DNA from: Nitrolancea sp040255925 | GTDB taxonomy: Bacteria; Chloroflexota; Chloroflexia; Thermomicrobiales; Thermomicrobiaceae | Direction: 5' to 3' | Assembly: GCA_040255925.1 (NCBI GenBank) | Contig: JBDZVX010000074.1 | Span: 1 to 12,551 of the forward strand | Length of the DNA: 12,551 nt | In this document: in pieces, positions 1 through 5,665 of the stretch | Layout of the letters: each line of letters starts with the position of its first letter | How positions within the stretch are numbered: position 1 is the first letter of the stretch | Program-made: the position numbers and the translations under genes | The notes under the pieces: generated by a model | Database searches by the model: none | Seen by the model: the letters and a program-made list of their open reading frames with translations, nothing else | What the model was told of the DNA's origin: nothing

Positions 1-2
1 CG

Positions 3-218
3 CACATGATCTACAAGGCACGGATCGCCCCGGCATTGACCCGTCCGGTGATGCAACCCGGCGTCACGAACCACCCAGCCGAGAAGCAGCCGGTCAAGAA
101 AAAGGCCAAAGAGAAGGTCGGCCGGAACGCCCCGTGCCCATGCGGAAGCGGCAAGAAGTACAAAGTTTGCCACGGCTCGCCGAACGCGGTGGCTCAGGCA
201 TCCGGCGCGCGCGGGTAA
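3..218 (+). CDS. secA: SecA preprotein translocase ATPase, C-terminal end only (partial)
   Basis: The window opens inside this reading frame, so only about the last 71 residues are present. SecA is the cytosolic ATPase that pushes unfolded preproteins through the SecYEG channel. The visible part is a Lys-rich linker (KKKAKEK) followed by GRNAPCPCGSGKKYKVCHG, the classic SecA tail in which Cys-X-Cys-X8-Cys-His binds one zinc ion and contacts SecB or ribosomes. The same SEC-C motif occurs on unrelated small proteins. The assignment to SecA rests on the run-in of MIYKARIAP and the basic linker directly before the zinc motif. The frame ends at TAA (216-218) and a strong hairpin follows 35 bases later, so the gene probably ends its transcription unit. 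Family-level confidence is high, but the ATPase domains lie outside the window. Confidence 0.82.
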   Translation, partial: HMIYKARIAPALTRPVMQPGVTNHPAEKQPVKKKAKEKVGRNAPCPCGSGKKYKVCHGSPNAVAQASGARG

Positions 219-253
219 TCCGGCACGGCCCGATCACATCTGAGCATTCTGGT

Positions 254-280
254 AACGGGAGGGTCACGTGCCCTCCCGTT
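254..280 (+). terminator. Hairpin terminator after secA
   Basis: A perfect 10-bp stem (AACGGGAGGG with CCCTCCCGTT) closes a 7-base loop, TCACGTG, 35 bases after the secA stop. The downstream sequence, GAAATTTGG, is only weakly T-rich, so efficiency as an intrinsic terminator is uncertain. The position and perfect stem still make this the obvious end of the secA transcript. Confidence 0.6.
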
Positions 281-599
281 GAAATTTGGCGCTGTTAAGG
301 CCGGGCAGGCCAACTGATCGGAGGACTCTCATTATCGCTGGTCCAGTTCTTTGGGAGCAGGTCAGATCGGCATCAAGGAATCAGACGTTGTCCGTGAAGC
401 ATCCTCTTGGAGATAATTGATGACTCTAGCAGACAGGTATGCTAAGGAAATGGTAACTGCAACCTGTAACCGCCCTGTATTGAAATTAAGCGTCGGCGTG
501 AGAGGGGTGATAGCCAGTGGAATGGCGTGTGAAGACCACTTCCAGTAGGAGGACAGCTGCCCGGGCCAAGGGATGAGACAGATAGTGTTCCACCTTTTG
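281..599. other. Gene-free stretch after secA
   Basis: I see no supported gene on either strand. Open frames crossing this stretch on the minus strand (up to 125 codons, 486-863) lack a ribosome binding site and any recognisable domain. Base composition is noticeably less GC-rich than in the flanking housekeeping genes. It may be decayed sequence or the downstream part of the possible RNA described at 600-750. Confidence 0.4.
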
Positions 600-750
600 C
601 CCGATGCGCCGGGTATAGAGCACTATGGCATGAGACATAGGCCACCTCCCTTGAGGAATCGAACCTCCCCGGTTTCGCACGAAACTCATCAATAGGTCAA
701 GCCCACTGATCGCCGCGAGAAGCCATCCCACGCCACTCCACTGGCTACCA
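600..750 (-). ncRNA. Candidate structured small RNA (series of hairpins)
   Basis: Reading the minus strand from about 750 down, six separate stem-loops follow each other. They are 746-721 (AGCCA/TGGCT), 710-688 (9-bp stem, loop CTTGA), 685-672 (GTTTC, loop GTGC, GAAAC), 667-653 (GAGG, loop TTCGATT, CCTC), 640-623 (CTATG/CATAG) and 613-600 (CCCG/CGGG). The 9-bp stem contains two G-U pairs that would be A-C mismatches on the other strand, which favours minus-strand transcription. A perfect extended -10 lies just upstream. The GGTTCGATTCC segment resembles a tRNA T-arm, but no matching acceptor strand is found, so this is not an intact tRNA, tRNA-Sec or tmRNA. Short stems arise by chance, so this is a suggestion only. 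Confidence 0.25.
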
Positions 751-756
751 CCGTTG

Positions 757-765
757 ATTATAGCA
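757..765 (-). promoter_or_regulatory. Perfect extended -10 promoter element, minus strand
   Basis: On the minus strand the sequence reads TGC-TATAAT, a consensus -10 hexamer with the TGn extension. No good -35 hexamer is seen 16-18 bases upstream, which an extended -10 can tolerate. Predicted transcription starts near 750, immediately before the hairpin series. Confidence 0.4.
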
Positions 766-902
766 GAGTGGGTGACCTTGAGAAAATTAAGCCGAGAAAA
801 GTGAGGTGCGAGTGGTTCGAGGACTAATGCCAAGGATGGCAAGGGCTCCCAGAGGAGAGCCACGGAGTATCGCTCGATCGATAACGACCGCTGTTACAAT
901 AG

Positions 903-1430
903 TTATTGTCGAAATAACGAACCGTCTCGTATGAGAAGAATCTTTAGCCCGTCCACCCTCTGAAAGTCGCTATCACACGCGGCAAAATGCGAGATCCTGT
1001 AGCGCCGGGCAGTAGCGATATGGATCGCATCGTGGGACTGCAGATTGGTGAATGCCATGACTTTCACACTGTGTTCCCATATCGCGCGGCTGAACGGGAG
1101 TTCTGTTACGTCTGGGAAGTGTCGCAGGAAGTCCGCAAACTGACTTACGCCAAACTGTAGCCATCTCTCACGGACCATATAATTGTACCAATCATCAAGG
1201 CCGTAAGTGGAACGAAGATCCTCAGGAAGCTGCGCTCTACTCGCGAGATTCCTGAGGGCCTGTGAGAATTCGAGTCGCACTATCCGCGAGAAGTAGACAT
1301 GACTCTCCGCCTGGGCGAGTTGATAACAAAATTGGAGGCACGACTCAGAATGATGCATGCCTCCAATTATTGCGTTCACGATAACGCTGGTATCTAAGTA
1401 TACATCACGAGCTATGGTGATCTGGCGCAT
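903..1430 (-). CDS. PIN-domain ribonuclease, VapC-like toxin
   Basis: This gene encodes 175 residues from the ATG at 1430; a TTG directly before it is an alternative start. It is a PIN-fold endoribonuclease, expected to cleave RNA with a metal ion held by acidic residues. Visible signature parts, numbered from the TTG: VYLDTSVIVNAI with Asp14, RLEFSQAL with Glu55, SHDAIHIATA with Asp135, and AACDSDF with Asp154 and Asp156. It is longer than the usual VapC of about 130-140 residues because of an insertion around residues 65-110 (Trp/Tyr-rich, WYNYMVRERWLQF). The upstream small gene overlaps its start by 26 bases, typical of an antitoxin-toxin pair with coupled translation. A small hairpin (902-918, GTTATT/AATAAC) covers its stop codon. 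The surroundings are AT-richer than the neighbours, suggesting horizontal acquisition. PIN family is confident; the specific target RNA cannot be told. Confidence 0.8.
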   Translation of the reverse strand: MRQITIARDVYLDTSVIVNAIIGGMHHSESCLQFCYQLAQAESHVYFSRIVRLEFSQALRNLASRAQLPEDLRSTYGLDDWYNYMVRERWLQFGVSQFADFLRHFPDVTELPFSRAIWEHSVKVMAFTNLQSHDAIHIATARRYRISHFAACDSDFQRVDGLKILLIRDGSLFRQ

Positions 1431-1686
1431 CAATCACCGCGCGGAGCTCATCGTTGTCATTCCCGAGCAATTCTTCCAGGCTAATCGGTTTCGTCACACG
1501 AATTGCCGGACGGAATGGCTCAACTCGTCTGTGTGTATCATGCCGGTAAACGATTACCGCTGCATCCTCGTGGGAGTCACTGCGAATCCTGCTACGGTTC
1601 ACACTAGCCACATTGAAGCGACCTGCGCGGCGTGTCCTGCTCAGCGTTCGGCGCTTGATTCCGTGTTTCGGGGTTTTCTCTGCCAT
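1405..1686 (-). CDS. Small basic protein, probable antitoxin of the PIN toxin
   Basis: This 93-residue gene overlaps the toxin start by 26 bases. I chose the ATG at 1686 because a strong Shine-Dalgarno sequence (GGAAGGAGGGA) sits 1-12 bases upstream on the minus strand; an in-frame ATG nine codons earlier lacks one. The N-terminal third is very basic (HGIKRRTLSRTRRAGRF), plausibly for nucleic-acid contact. The C-terminal part contains ITKP-like and SLEELLGNDNDELRAV segments that could form the acidic, toxin-wrapping helix usual in antitoxins. I do not recognise an AbrB, RHH or Phd domain. The antitoxin role is inferred from position, overlap and size alone. It could also be an unrelated small protein co-transcribed with the toxin. 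Confidence 0.5.
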   Translation of the reverse strand: MAEKTPKHGIKRRTLSRTRRAGRFNVASVNRSRIRSDSHEDAAVIVYRHDTHRRVEPFRPAIRVTKPISLEELLGNDNDELRAVIDAPDHHSS

Positions 1687-1739
1687 GACTCCCTCCTTCC
1701 GGCTCTCGTGCATGGTACCGCATGAAGCTCTAGGGCAGC

Positions 1740-1767
1740 ATCATAGTACGCACTTTCGGTTCCTAAA
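1740..1767 (-). promoter_or_regulatory. Possible promoter of the toxin-antitoxin pair
   Basis: On the minus strand TATGAT (1745-1740) is a 5/6 match to the -10 hexamer, about 55 bases before the antitoxin start. The best -35 at a workable distance is the weak TTTAGG (1767-1762, 16-bp spacer). A better TTGAAT lies 21 bases away, which is too far. A plausible but unproven promoter. Confidence 0.25.
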
Positions 1768-2152
1768 TTCAAGTGTCTATGCGCGGAACGCTGGAGGAAA
1801 CGGCGGCTGCCGAAGGGCCTTCATAAGATGCCAAAGATGCCAGGCTCGCGCGCGCGGATCTTCGGCTGATGGTAGCGCGCTTCCCAGTGCGAATCATCGT
1901 CCTTCGCATCTCGGTACTTCGATACCCAGGATGGTCAAAGTAGCCCGCCTCTTTTCGGCGGCCGTCGGCTTTGGTGATCCCATATCAGTGACTTCCGCTG
2001 GGAAAGCCACAGCTTTCAGCATGCGGTCGACCGCTACGATATCACTATCTCATCGGGGTCAGTAAGCTGGCGGTCGATACCTGGGAATGACGGAACGCCA
2101 CGCGGGTATCGTCCGCTCCTGGCATACGATAATAGGCTGGGAACGAAGGCGC
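1768..2152. other. Gene-free stretch with small repeats and hairpins
   Basis: No supported gene on either strand. A plus-strand open frame (1613-2065) has no ribosome binding site, overlaps the antitoxin gene and encodes nothing recognisable. The stretch holds stem-loops at 1945-1961 (CCGCC/GGCGG) and 2002-2017 (GAAAGC, loop CACA, GCTTTC), and a 12-bp perfect palindrome at 2023-2034 (GCGGTCGACCGC). Any of these could form 3' structures of the thioredoxin-fusion transcript arriving from the right, but none has a T-tract. Confidence 0.35.
1825..1842. repeat. Tandem duplication of a 9-base unit
   Basis: AAGATGCCA occurs twice in direct succession, exact in both copies. It is too short to be an iteron array and is probably a local slippage duplication. 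Recorded because it lies in an otherwise featureless stretch. Confidence 0.5.
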
Positions 2153-2842
2153 TTACTCGGTATCCAGCGGGATGGACGCCTGCTTCTCGCGTTCAGTCTG
2201 CTGTTGGACCAGCGAGAGAAACTGGTAGACCACGGCCTTTAGGTGCTCTTCCGGAAGCGCACCGGCGTAGGAATTCACCAACTGTCCGCGCCAGAAGAAT
2301 CCCAGCGTCGGGATACTCTGAACCCCAAAGCGCGACGCGAGGGCCGGCTCCGCTTCGGTATTCACCTTCACGAACTGGACGAGTCCCTGGTATTCCTTCG
2401 CCACCCGCTCGAAGATTGGTGCCATGGTCTTGCAGGGACCGCACCAGGGTGCCCAGAAATCGACGACGACCGGCAGCGTATTCCGGATAACCTGATCATC
2501 GAACATGCCGGTGGTGACCTCAGCGGCCGCTGCTTCCGCTTCCTTCGCAGCCTCGGCCTTCGCTTCCTCCTTGAGACGGTGCAGTTCCTCGGCGGCATCG
2601 GCATCCGAAAGGGTGCCGAGCGTCCGCGCTTTCAGGACAGCGAACTCGTCCTCGTCACTCGAATAGCGGATGGCGTAGCGGTCGCAGAAATTCACGCAGG
2701 GGCCAGGACACGCCCCGCAGAGATCACTATTGATGATCACCAGGCCGGCCTCATAGGAAAATGCCTGCTCCGGACAGATCCGAGCCGGAAAGCACCCGGC
2801 GAAATCGTTATCGCAGATATTGGGATCAATGACTGCTGGCAT
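2153..2842 (-). CDS. Cysteine-rich ferredoxin-like / thioredoxin fusion protein
   Basis: This gene encodes 229 residues from the ATG at 2842, chosen because GGAAGGGG lies about 11 bases upstream; a GTG four codons earlier would sit on top of that site. Residues 1-60 carry seven cysteines (10, 17, 23, 42, 45, 49, 53). They are arranged as Cys-X6-Cys-X5-Cys-Pro and Cys-X2-Cys-X3-Cys-X3-Cys, reminiscent of a 4Fe-4S ferredoxin but with altered spacing. Residues about 83-108 form an Ala/Glu/Lys-rich helix or coiled coil. The rest is a thioredoxin domain with DFWAPWCGPCK (Cys134, Cys137) and the cis-proline segment SIPTLGFF. Thioredoxins reduce disulfides in client proteins. The fusion suggests an internal electron route from an Fe-S centre to the dithiol, or a redox-sensing role; both are inferences. 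No signal peptide, so cytoplasmic. It lies 100 bases downstream of a glycosyltransferase gene on the same strand. Confidence 0.88.
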   Translation of the reverse strand: MPAVIDPNICDNDFAGCFPARICPEQAFSYEAGLVIINSDLCGACPGPCVNFCDRYAIRYSSDEDEFAVLKARTLGTLSDADAAEELHRLKEEAKAEAAKEAEAAAAEVTTGMFDDQVIRNTLPVVVDFWAPWCGPCKTMAPIFERVAKEYQGLVQFVKVNTEAEPALASRFGVQSIPTLGFFWRGQLVNSYAGALPEEHLKAVVYQFLSLVQQQTEREKQASIPLDTE

Positions 2843-2942
2843 GATCCGAGTCACCCCTTCCAGTGCTCAGTGACCCACCTGGACGGCGTTATCCCATGGA
2901 CGAATCCGGGAATACTTCGGGCATCGCGGCAGCCGACGGCCG

Positions 2943-4277
2943 CTATGACGCATAGATCCCGCCGAACATGGGAAGATCAATTCGCTGCTCAAGAACCGAT
3001 CGCTCGTAAACCCGCAAGACCTCGGCAGTGATCGTCTGCCAGGAAAAACAGATCGCGGCCTGCCGCGCGCCGACCTGCATCCGGGATCGAAGATGGTGAT
3101 CGGTCAACGCTCGCCGCAGGGCTAGGCTCAGCTCAGCCGGGTCCGAGTGCGGCACCAGCAGACCGGACACCTCGTCCTCGATCGTGAACCGCAGCCCCCC
3201 GACACGGGAAGCGACGATCGGCGTACCACAAGCCATCGCTTCCACCGCTACCAGACCGAACGACTCATAGCGGGACGGGACAACGCAGACATCGACCGCA
3301 TTGTAATAGAGGGGCAAGACCTGCCGCGGCTGTGAGCCACGAAAGAGGACGTAGTCGGAGAGCCCAAGCTCCCCGGCGCGCATCGAAAGCTGCTGAAGGT
3401 CGGCATCCATCGTCGAACCGCTATCATCGACCTCGATCAAGCCGCCGATGAAGACCAGCCGGGGCGGAGACCCCGCCCAATCGTAGTCATGAATGAGCCG
3501 CTGGAAGCCATCGAACAGGGTATCGATCCCCTTAACCGGATCGATCCGCCCGACAAAGAGGAGGAGCGGGCCAGGCGGGAGATCGAGCGCACGTCGGGCC
3601 TCCCAGGGATCGGACGGCCGGAAAAGGTCAAGATCGACACCAGGTGGAACCGTGGAGATCTTCCGGCCATCGGCGTTCAAGCGCCGCGTCATCTCATCGC
3701 GCTCATCCGGGTTCGCCGCGATCACCGCATCGGCCACATCGACCAGCCGCCGCTCGACCTGCAGGCGAAGCGTAGTCTCCCGGTGCCGGTCTTCGGCTAC
3801 CGCGTTCTTGAGATGCGCCAACGTATGGAACATCTGCACGAACGGCGCGTTCCAGTAGCGCTGCAGGAGGTGCGCCGCCCAGCCGGAGAGCCAGTAGTGG
3901 GCGTGAACCAGGTCATAGCGAACCCCCTCCTTGATCGCGAGGAAGGCCATCTCACTCGCGAAATCGGGCAGGTAACAAAAGAGCGAGTCCTTATCGACCG
4001 GCTGAGCAGGCCCGGCGTCAACCTGGATGACCCTCACCCCGTCGTCAGCCTGAAGAATTCGCGGGGTTCGGGGATCGGTTCGCCGGGTAAAGATATCAAC
4101 GGCGACACCCCGCTGGGAAAGATAGCGACTCAGCTCGCGCACATAGACGTTAAGCCCACCACTATCGCGTCGACCAGGAGGGCTGAGCGGGGATGTATGG
4201 ACGGTAATCATCGCGACCCGATCGACGGCCGGGGACGAGAATGCTTTCCCCGGTTCACACTCCGTCGTTGTCTCCAC
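2943..4277 (-). CDS. GT4 family glycosyltransferase, MshA/sucrose-phosphate-synthase-like
   Basis: 444 residues from a GTG at 4277, preceded by GGAAAGG at about 12 bases. The internal ATG at codon 23 has no ribosome binding site. The protein has the two-Rossmann GT-B fold of retaining glycosyltransferases. The N-terminal acceptor half shows SGGLNVYVRELSRYL (about 39-53) and VHAHYWLSG (about 124-132). The C-terminal donor half shows FVGRIDPVKG (241-250, with the Arg and Lys that bind the nucleotide-sugar phosphates) and ESFGLVAVEAMACGTPIV (338-355), the E-X7-E motif. The run HTLAHLKN resembles D-inositol-3-phosphate glycosyltransferase (MshA), and SPS-type enzymes share most of these signatures, so donor and acceptor cannot be fixed. 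No MshB or MshC gene is nearby, so mycothiol synthesis is unsupported. Fold confidence is high, substrate low. Confidence 0.9.
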   Translation of the reverse strand: METTTECEPGKAFSSPAVDRVAMITVHTSPLSPPGRRDSGGLNVYVRELSRYLSQRGVAVDIFTRRTDPRTPRILQADDGVRVIQVDAGPAQPVDKDSLFCYLPDFASEMAFLAIKEGVRYDLVHAHYWLSGWAAHLLQRYWNAPFVQMFHTLAHLKNAVAEDRHRETTLRLQVERRLVDVADAVIAANPDERDEMTRRLNADGRKISTVPPGVDLDLFRPSDPWEARRALDLPPGPLLLFVGRIDPVKGIDTLFDGFQRLIHDYDWAGSPPRLVFIGGLIEVDDSGSTMDADLQQLSMRAGELGLSDYVLFRGSQPRQVLPLYYNAVDVCVVPSRYESFGLVAVEAMACGTPIVASRVGGLRFTIEDEVSGLLVPHSDPAELSLALRRALTDHHLRSRMQVGARQAAICFSWQTITAEVLRVYERSVLEQRIDLPMFGGIYAS

Positions 4278-4314
4278 CCGTCAAGGCTGCCTTTCCAACG
4301 CCACAGGCACATCG

Positions 4315-4343
4315 ATCATGCCAACCGGGCCAGGTGCTCACAA
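4315..4343 (-). promoter_or_regulatory. Possible promoter of the glycosyltransferase gene
   Basis: On the minus strand TTGTGA (4343-4338) and CATGAT (4320-4315) are separated by exactly 17 bases. Each matches 4 of 6 consensus positions. The start would fall about 30 bases before the GTG. The hpf terminator lies further upstream, so an own promoter is needed. Confidence 0.35.
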
Positions 4344-4474
4344 GATGAGAAGCGGGGCACCCGGACGAGCTACCCCGGCGTACCCAGAATACGATCCGCG
4401 AAATAGGCATCCGACGCGGGCGCCCAACCTAAAGACACGATACAGACAAGAATTATTCCCGCCCAAACGGTACA

Positions 4475-4505
4475 CGGGACCGTCCGGATCAGCCGGACGG
4501 TCCCG
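4475..4505 (-). terminator. Strong hairpin terminator after hpf
   Basis: A perfect 13-bp GC-rich stem (CGGGACCGTCCGG with its complement) closes a 5-base loop, 54 bases after the hpf stop on the minus strand. The bases after it lack a clean T-tract (TGTACCGTTT), but the stem is the strongest in the window. It separates hpf from the glycosyltransferase gene. Confidence 0.7.
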
Positions 4506-4559
4506 CGAGCGTCTCAGCGCTGTGTCGCATTCACCGGGCAGTTCAGACCAGGATCACAC

Positions 4560-5150
4560 TTACGCCAGGTCAGGTTGGATAATGCCGTACTGGCCATCCT
4601 TCCTGCGGTACAGGACATTGACCTGGGCATCATCCGGGCTGAAGAACACGAAGAAATCGTGTCCAAGCAGTTCCATCTGCTCGATGGCCTCATCCTCGCC
4701 CATGGGCTGGATCTTGAATCGTTTCCGCCGGACGAGCGCGCTGACCGGCGCTTCATCCTCCTCTAGGTCCAGCGTCAATTCGGTTGCCGCGCCATTCGCA
4801 GCGATAGCAGGCTCCGGTTCGAGCGCGGCGAGCTGGCGCTGGCGACGCCGGGCAAAGATCTTCTTGTGATGAAACCGCTGGATCTGGCGCGCCATGCGAT
4901 CGACCGCGAGATCAATCGCCGCGCGGAGATCGTCGTTCTTCTCCTCGGCCCGCAGGGTCGTCTTCCCCGTAGCGATGGTGAATTGCGCGATCTTCTCCTC
5001 CGCACCGCTGCGATTCTTCTCGGACCGCAACTCGAGCTTGGCATCAATGATCCGCTCGTTCAACCGGTCGAGCTTGGCTACTCGCTTGTCGATGTATTCC
5101 CGAAGTCCATCGGTGAGGCGGACATTCTTAGTTTTGATCAGGACATCCAC
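4560..5150 (-). CDS. hpf: Ribosome hibernation promoting factor, long form
   Basis: 196 residues from the GTG at 5150, which has GGAAGGGGG six bases upstream. The frame stays open for 55 more codons upstream but that extension runs through the tRNA-Arg gene and is not real. Residues about 1-100 form the S30AE/YfiA domain that sits in the tRNA and mRNA channel of the 30S subunit (DVLIKTKNVRLTDGLREYIDKRV at the start). A charged linker follows (about 105-137). The C-terminal domain (RKRFKIQPMGEDEAIEQMELLGHDFFVFF...VLYRRKDGQYGIIQP) dimerises two ribosomes into inactive 100S particles. Two-domain long HPF is the form found in most bacteria outside the enteric group. No terminator is seen between tRNA-Arg and this gene (67-base gap), so read-through from the tRNA promoter is possible. 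Confidence 0.95.
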   Translation of the reverse strand: MDVLIKTKNVRLTDGLREYIDKRVAKLDRLNERIIDAKLELRSEKNRSGAEEKIAQFTIATGKTTLRAEEKNDDLRAAIDLAVDRMARQIQRFHHKKIFARRRQRQLAALEPEPAIAANGAATELTLDLEEDEAPVSALVRRKRFKIQPMGEDEAIEQMELLGHDFFVFFSPDDAQVNVLYRRKDGQYGIIQPDLA

Positions 5151-5217
5151 GGCTGCCCCCTTCCGGAATCCCGGTGATGATCGGGCGAGATACCGCCTGA
5201 GGCCCGGCGATGGGCGG

Positions 5218-5291
5218 TGCCCGCGGAGGGACTCGAACCCCCGACCACAGGGCTTAGGACGCCCCGGCTCTTTCCCCTGAGCTACGCGGGC
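5218..5291 (-). tRNA. tRNA-Arg (anticodon CCT)
   Basis: A 74-base cloverleaf on the minus strand. The acceptor pairs GCCCGCG with CGCGGGC. It has a D-arm GCTC/GAGC, an anticodon stem GGGGC/GCCCT with loop GTCCTAA (anticodon 5258-5256) and a T-arm with loop TTCGAGT. The discriminator base is A. The 3' CCA is not encoded (CCG follows). It reads the AGG arginine codon. All stems pair, with only G-U exceptions, so it should be functional. Confidence 0.95.
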
Positions 5292-5322
5292 ACGGACGTT
5301 CACGAGAACACCCACCAGGAGA

Positions 5323-5331
5323 ATTTTACCA
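5323..5331 (-). promoter_or_regulatory. Extended -10 promoter for tRNA-Arg (and perhaps hpf)
   Basis: On the minus strand TGG-TAAAAT is an extended -10 with 5 of 6 consensus bases. It places the start about 25 bases before the tRNA 5' end. A clear -35 is not visible; GGTCGA at a 17-base distance is poor. Confidence 0.4.
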
Positions 5332-5390
5332 CGGAGGGCCGTTTTTCGACCATCCAGCCCCGCCGGCGCGCCCGCAACGTTGATCCCGAT

Positions 5391-5419
5391 TTGCGGCCCA
5401 CGCGCCGTTTTGGTATACT
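5391..5419 (+). promoter_or_regulatory. Promoter of tRNA-Pro
   Basis: TTGCGG (5391-5396), a 17-base spacer and TATACT (5414-5419) preceded by TG at the extended -10 position. Transcription would start near 5426, about 14 bases before the tRNA. The tRNA terminator follows at 5522, so this looks like a single-gene unit. Confidence 0.65.
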
Positions 5420-5439
5420 ACGGCACGTCGCGATTCTTT

Positions 5440-5517
<78 letters not shown>

Positions 5518-5521
5518 GTTG

Positions 5522-5544
5522 GAGCGGTTCCGCCGCTCTTTTTT
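5522..5544 (+). terminator. Intrinsic terminator of tRNA-Pro
   Basis: A 6-bp stem GAGCGG/CCGCTC with a 5-base loop is followed directly by six T residues, a textbook intrinsic terminator 5 bases after the tRNA. It implies that selA is not simply read through from the tRNA promoter. Confidence 0.85.
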
Positions 5545-5554
5545 GTTGCCTTCG

Positions 5555-5625
5555 AATTTCCGCTGAAATTGAGCAAGCCCGCAGCCGTTCGCGATGCTAT
5601 GATCTCCTGCAGCACCTGCGAACGG
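5555..5625 (+). promoter_or_regulatory. Paired inverted repeats upstream of selA
   Basis: Two hairpins lie between the tRNA-Pro terminator and the selA start. The first is AATTTC/GAAATT with loop CGCT (5555-5570). The second has an outer 8-bp arm CCGTTCGC (5585-5592) with GCGAACGG (5618-5625) and an inner TGCT/AGCA (5595-5598 with 5611-5614). It ends 40 bases before the start codon. A TATGAT (5598-5603) lies inside the second, with no good -35, so it might be DNA-level (operator) or RNA-level (leader) structure. The function is unknown. Confidence 0.35.
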
Positions 5626-5665
5626 TGTTGGCGATGAATGGCATTTCCGGTACAAAGGTCCTGCC

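Noticed and set aside
640..760. Intact tRNA, tRNA-Sec or tmRNA on the minus strand
   Set aside because: The T-arm-like and variable-arm-like hairpins are tempting, but no acceptor strand complementary to the 3' part exists at a proper distance and no anticodon loop fits.
486..863. 125-codon minus-strand open frame downstream of the PIN toxin
   Set aside because: It begins with GTG, has no ribosome binding site and no recognisable domain, and covers the hairpin series. A decayed protein cannot be excluded, but coding is not supported.
1613..2065. 150-codon plus-strand open frame between the antitoxin and thioredoxin-fusion genes
   Set aside because: No ribosome binding site, overlap with the antitoxin gene, and a Ser/Arg-rich product without any known motif.
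2243..3031. Long plus-strand open frame opposite the thioredoxin fusion and glycosyltransferase
   Set aside because: Antisense frame to two clearly coding genes; its product resembles no protein family. Long antisense frames are common in GC-rich DNA.
3489..4406. 305-codon plus-strand open frame opposite the glycosyltransferase
   Set aside because: Exact antisense of conserved GT4 motifs. The Arg/Ile/Pro-rich product is typical of a shadow frame.
5151..5315. 55-codon upstream extension of hpf
   Set aside because: It reads through the intact tRNA-Arg gene, whereas the GTG at 5150 has an excellent ribosome binding site and fits the family start.
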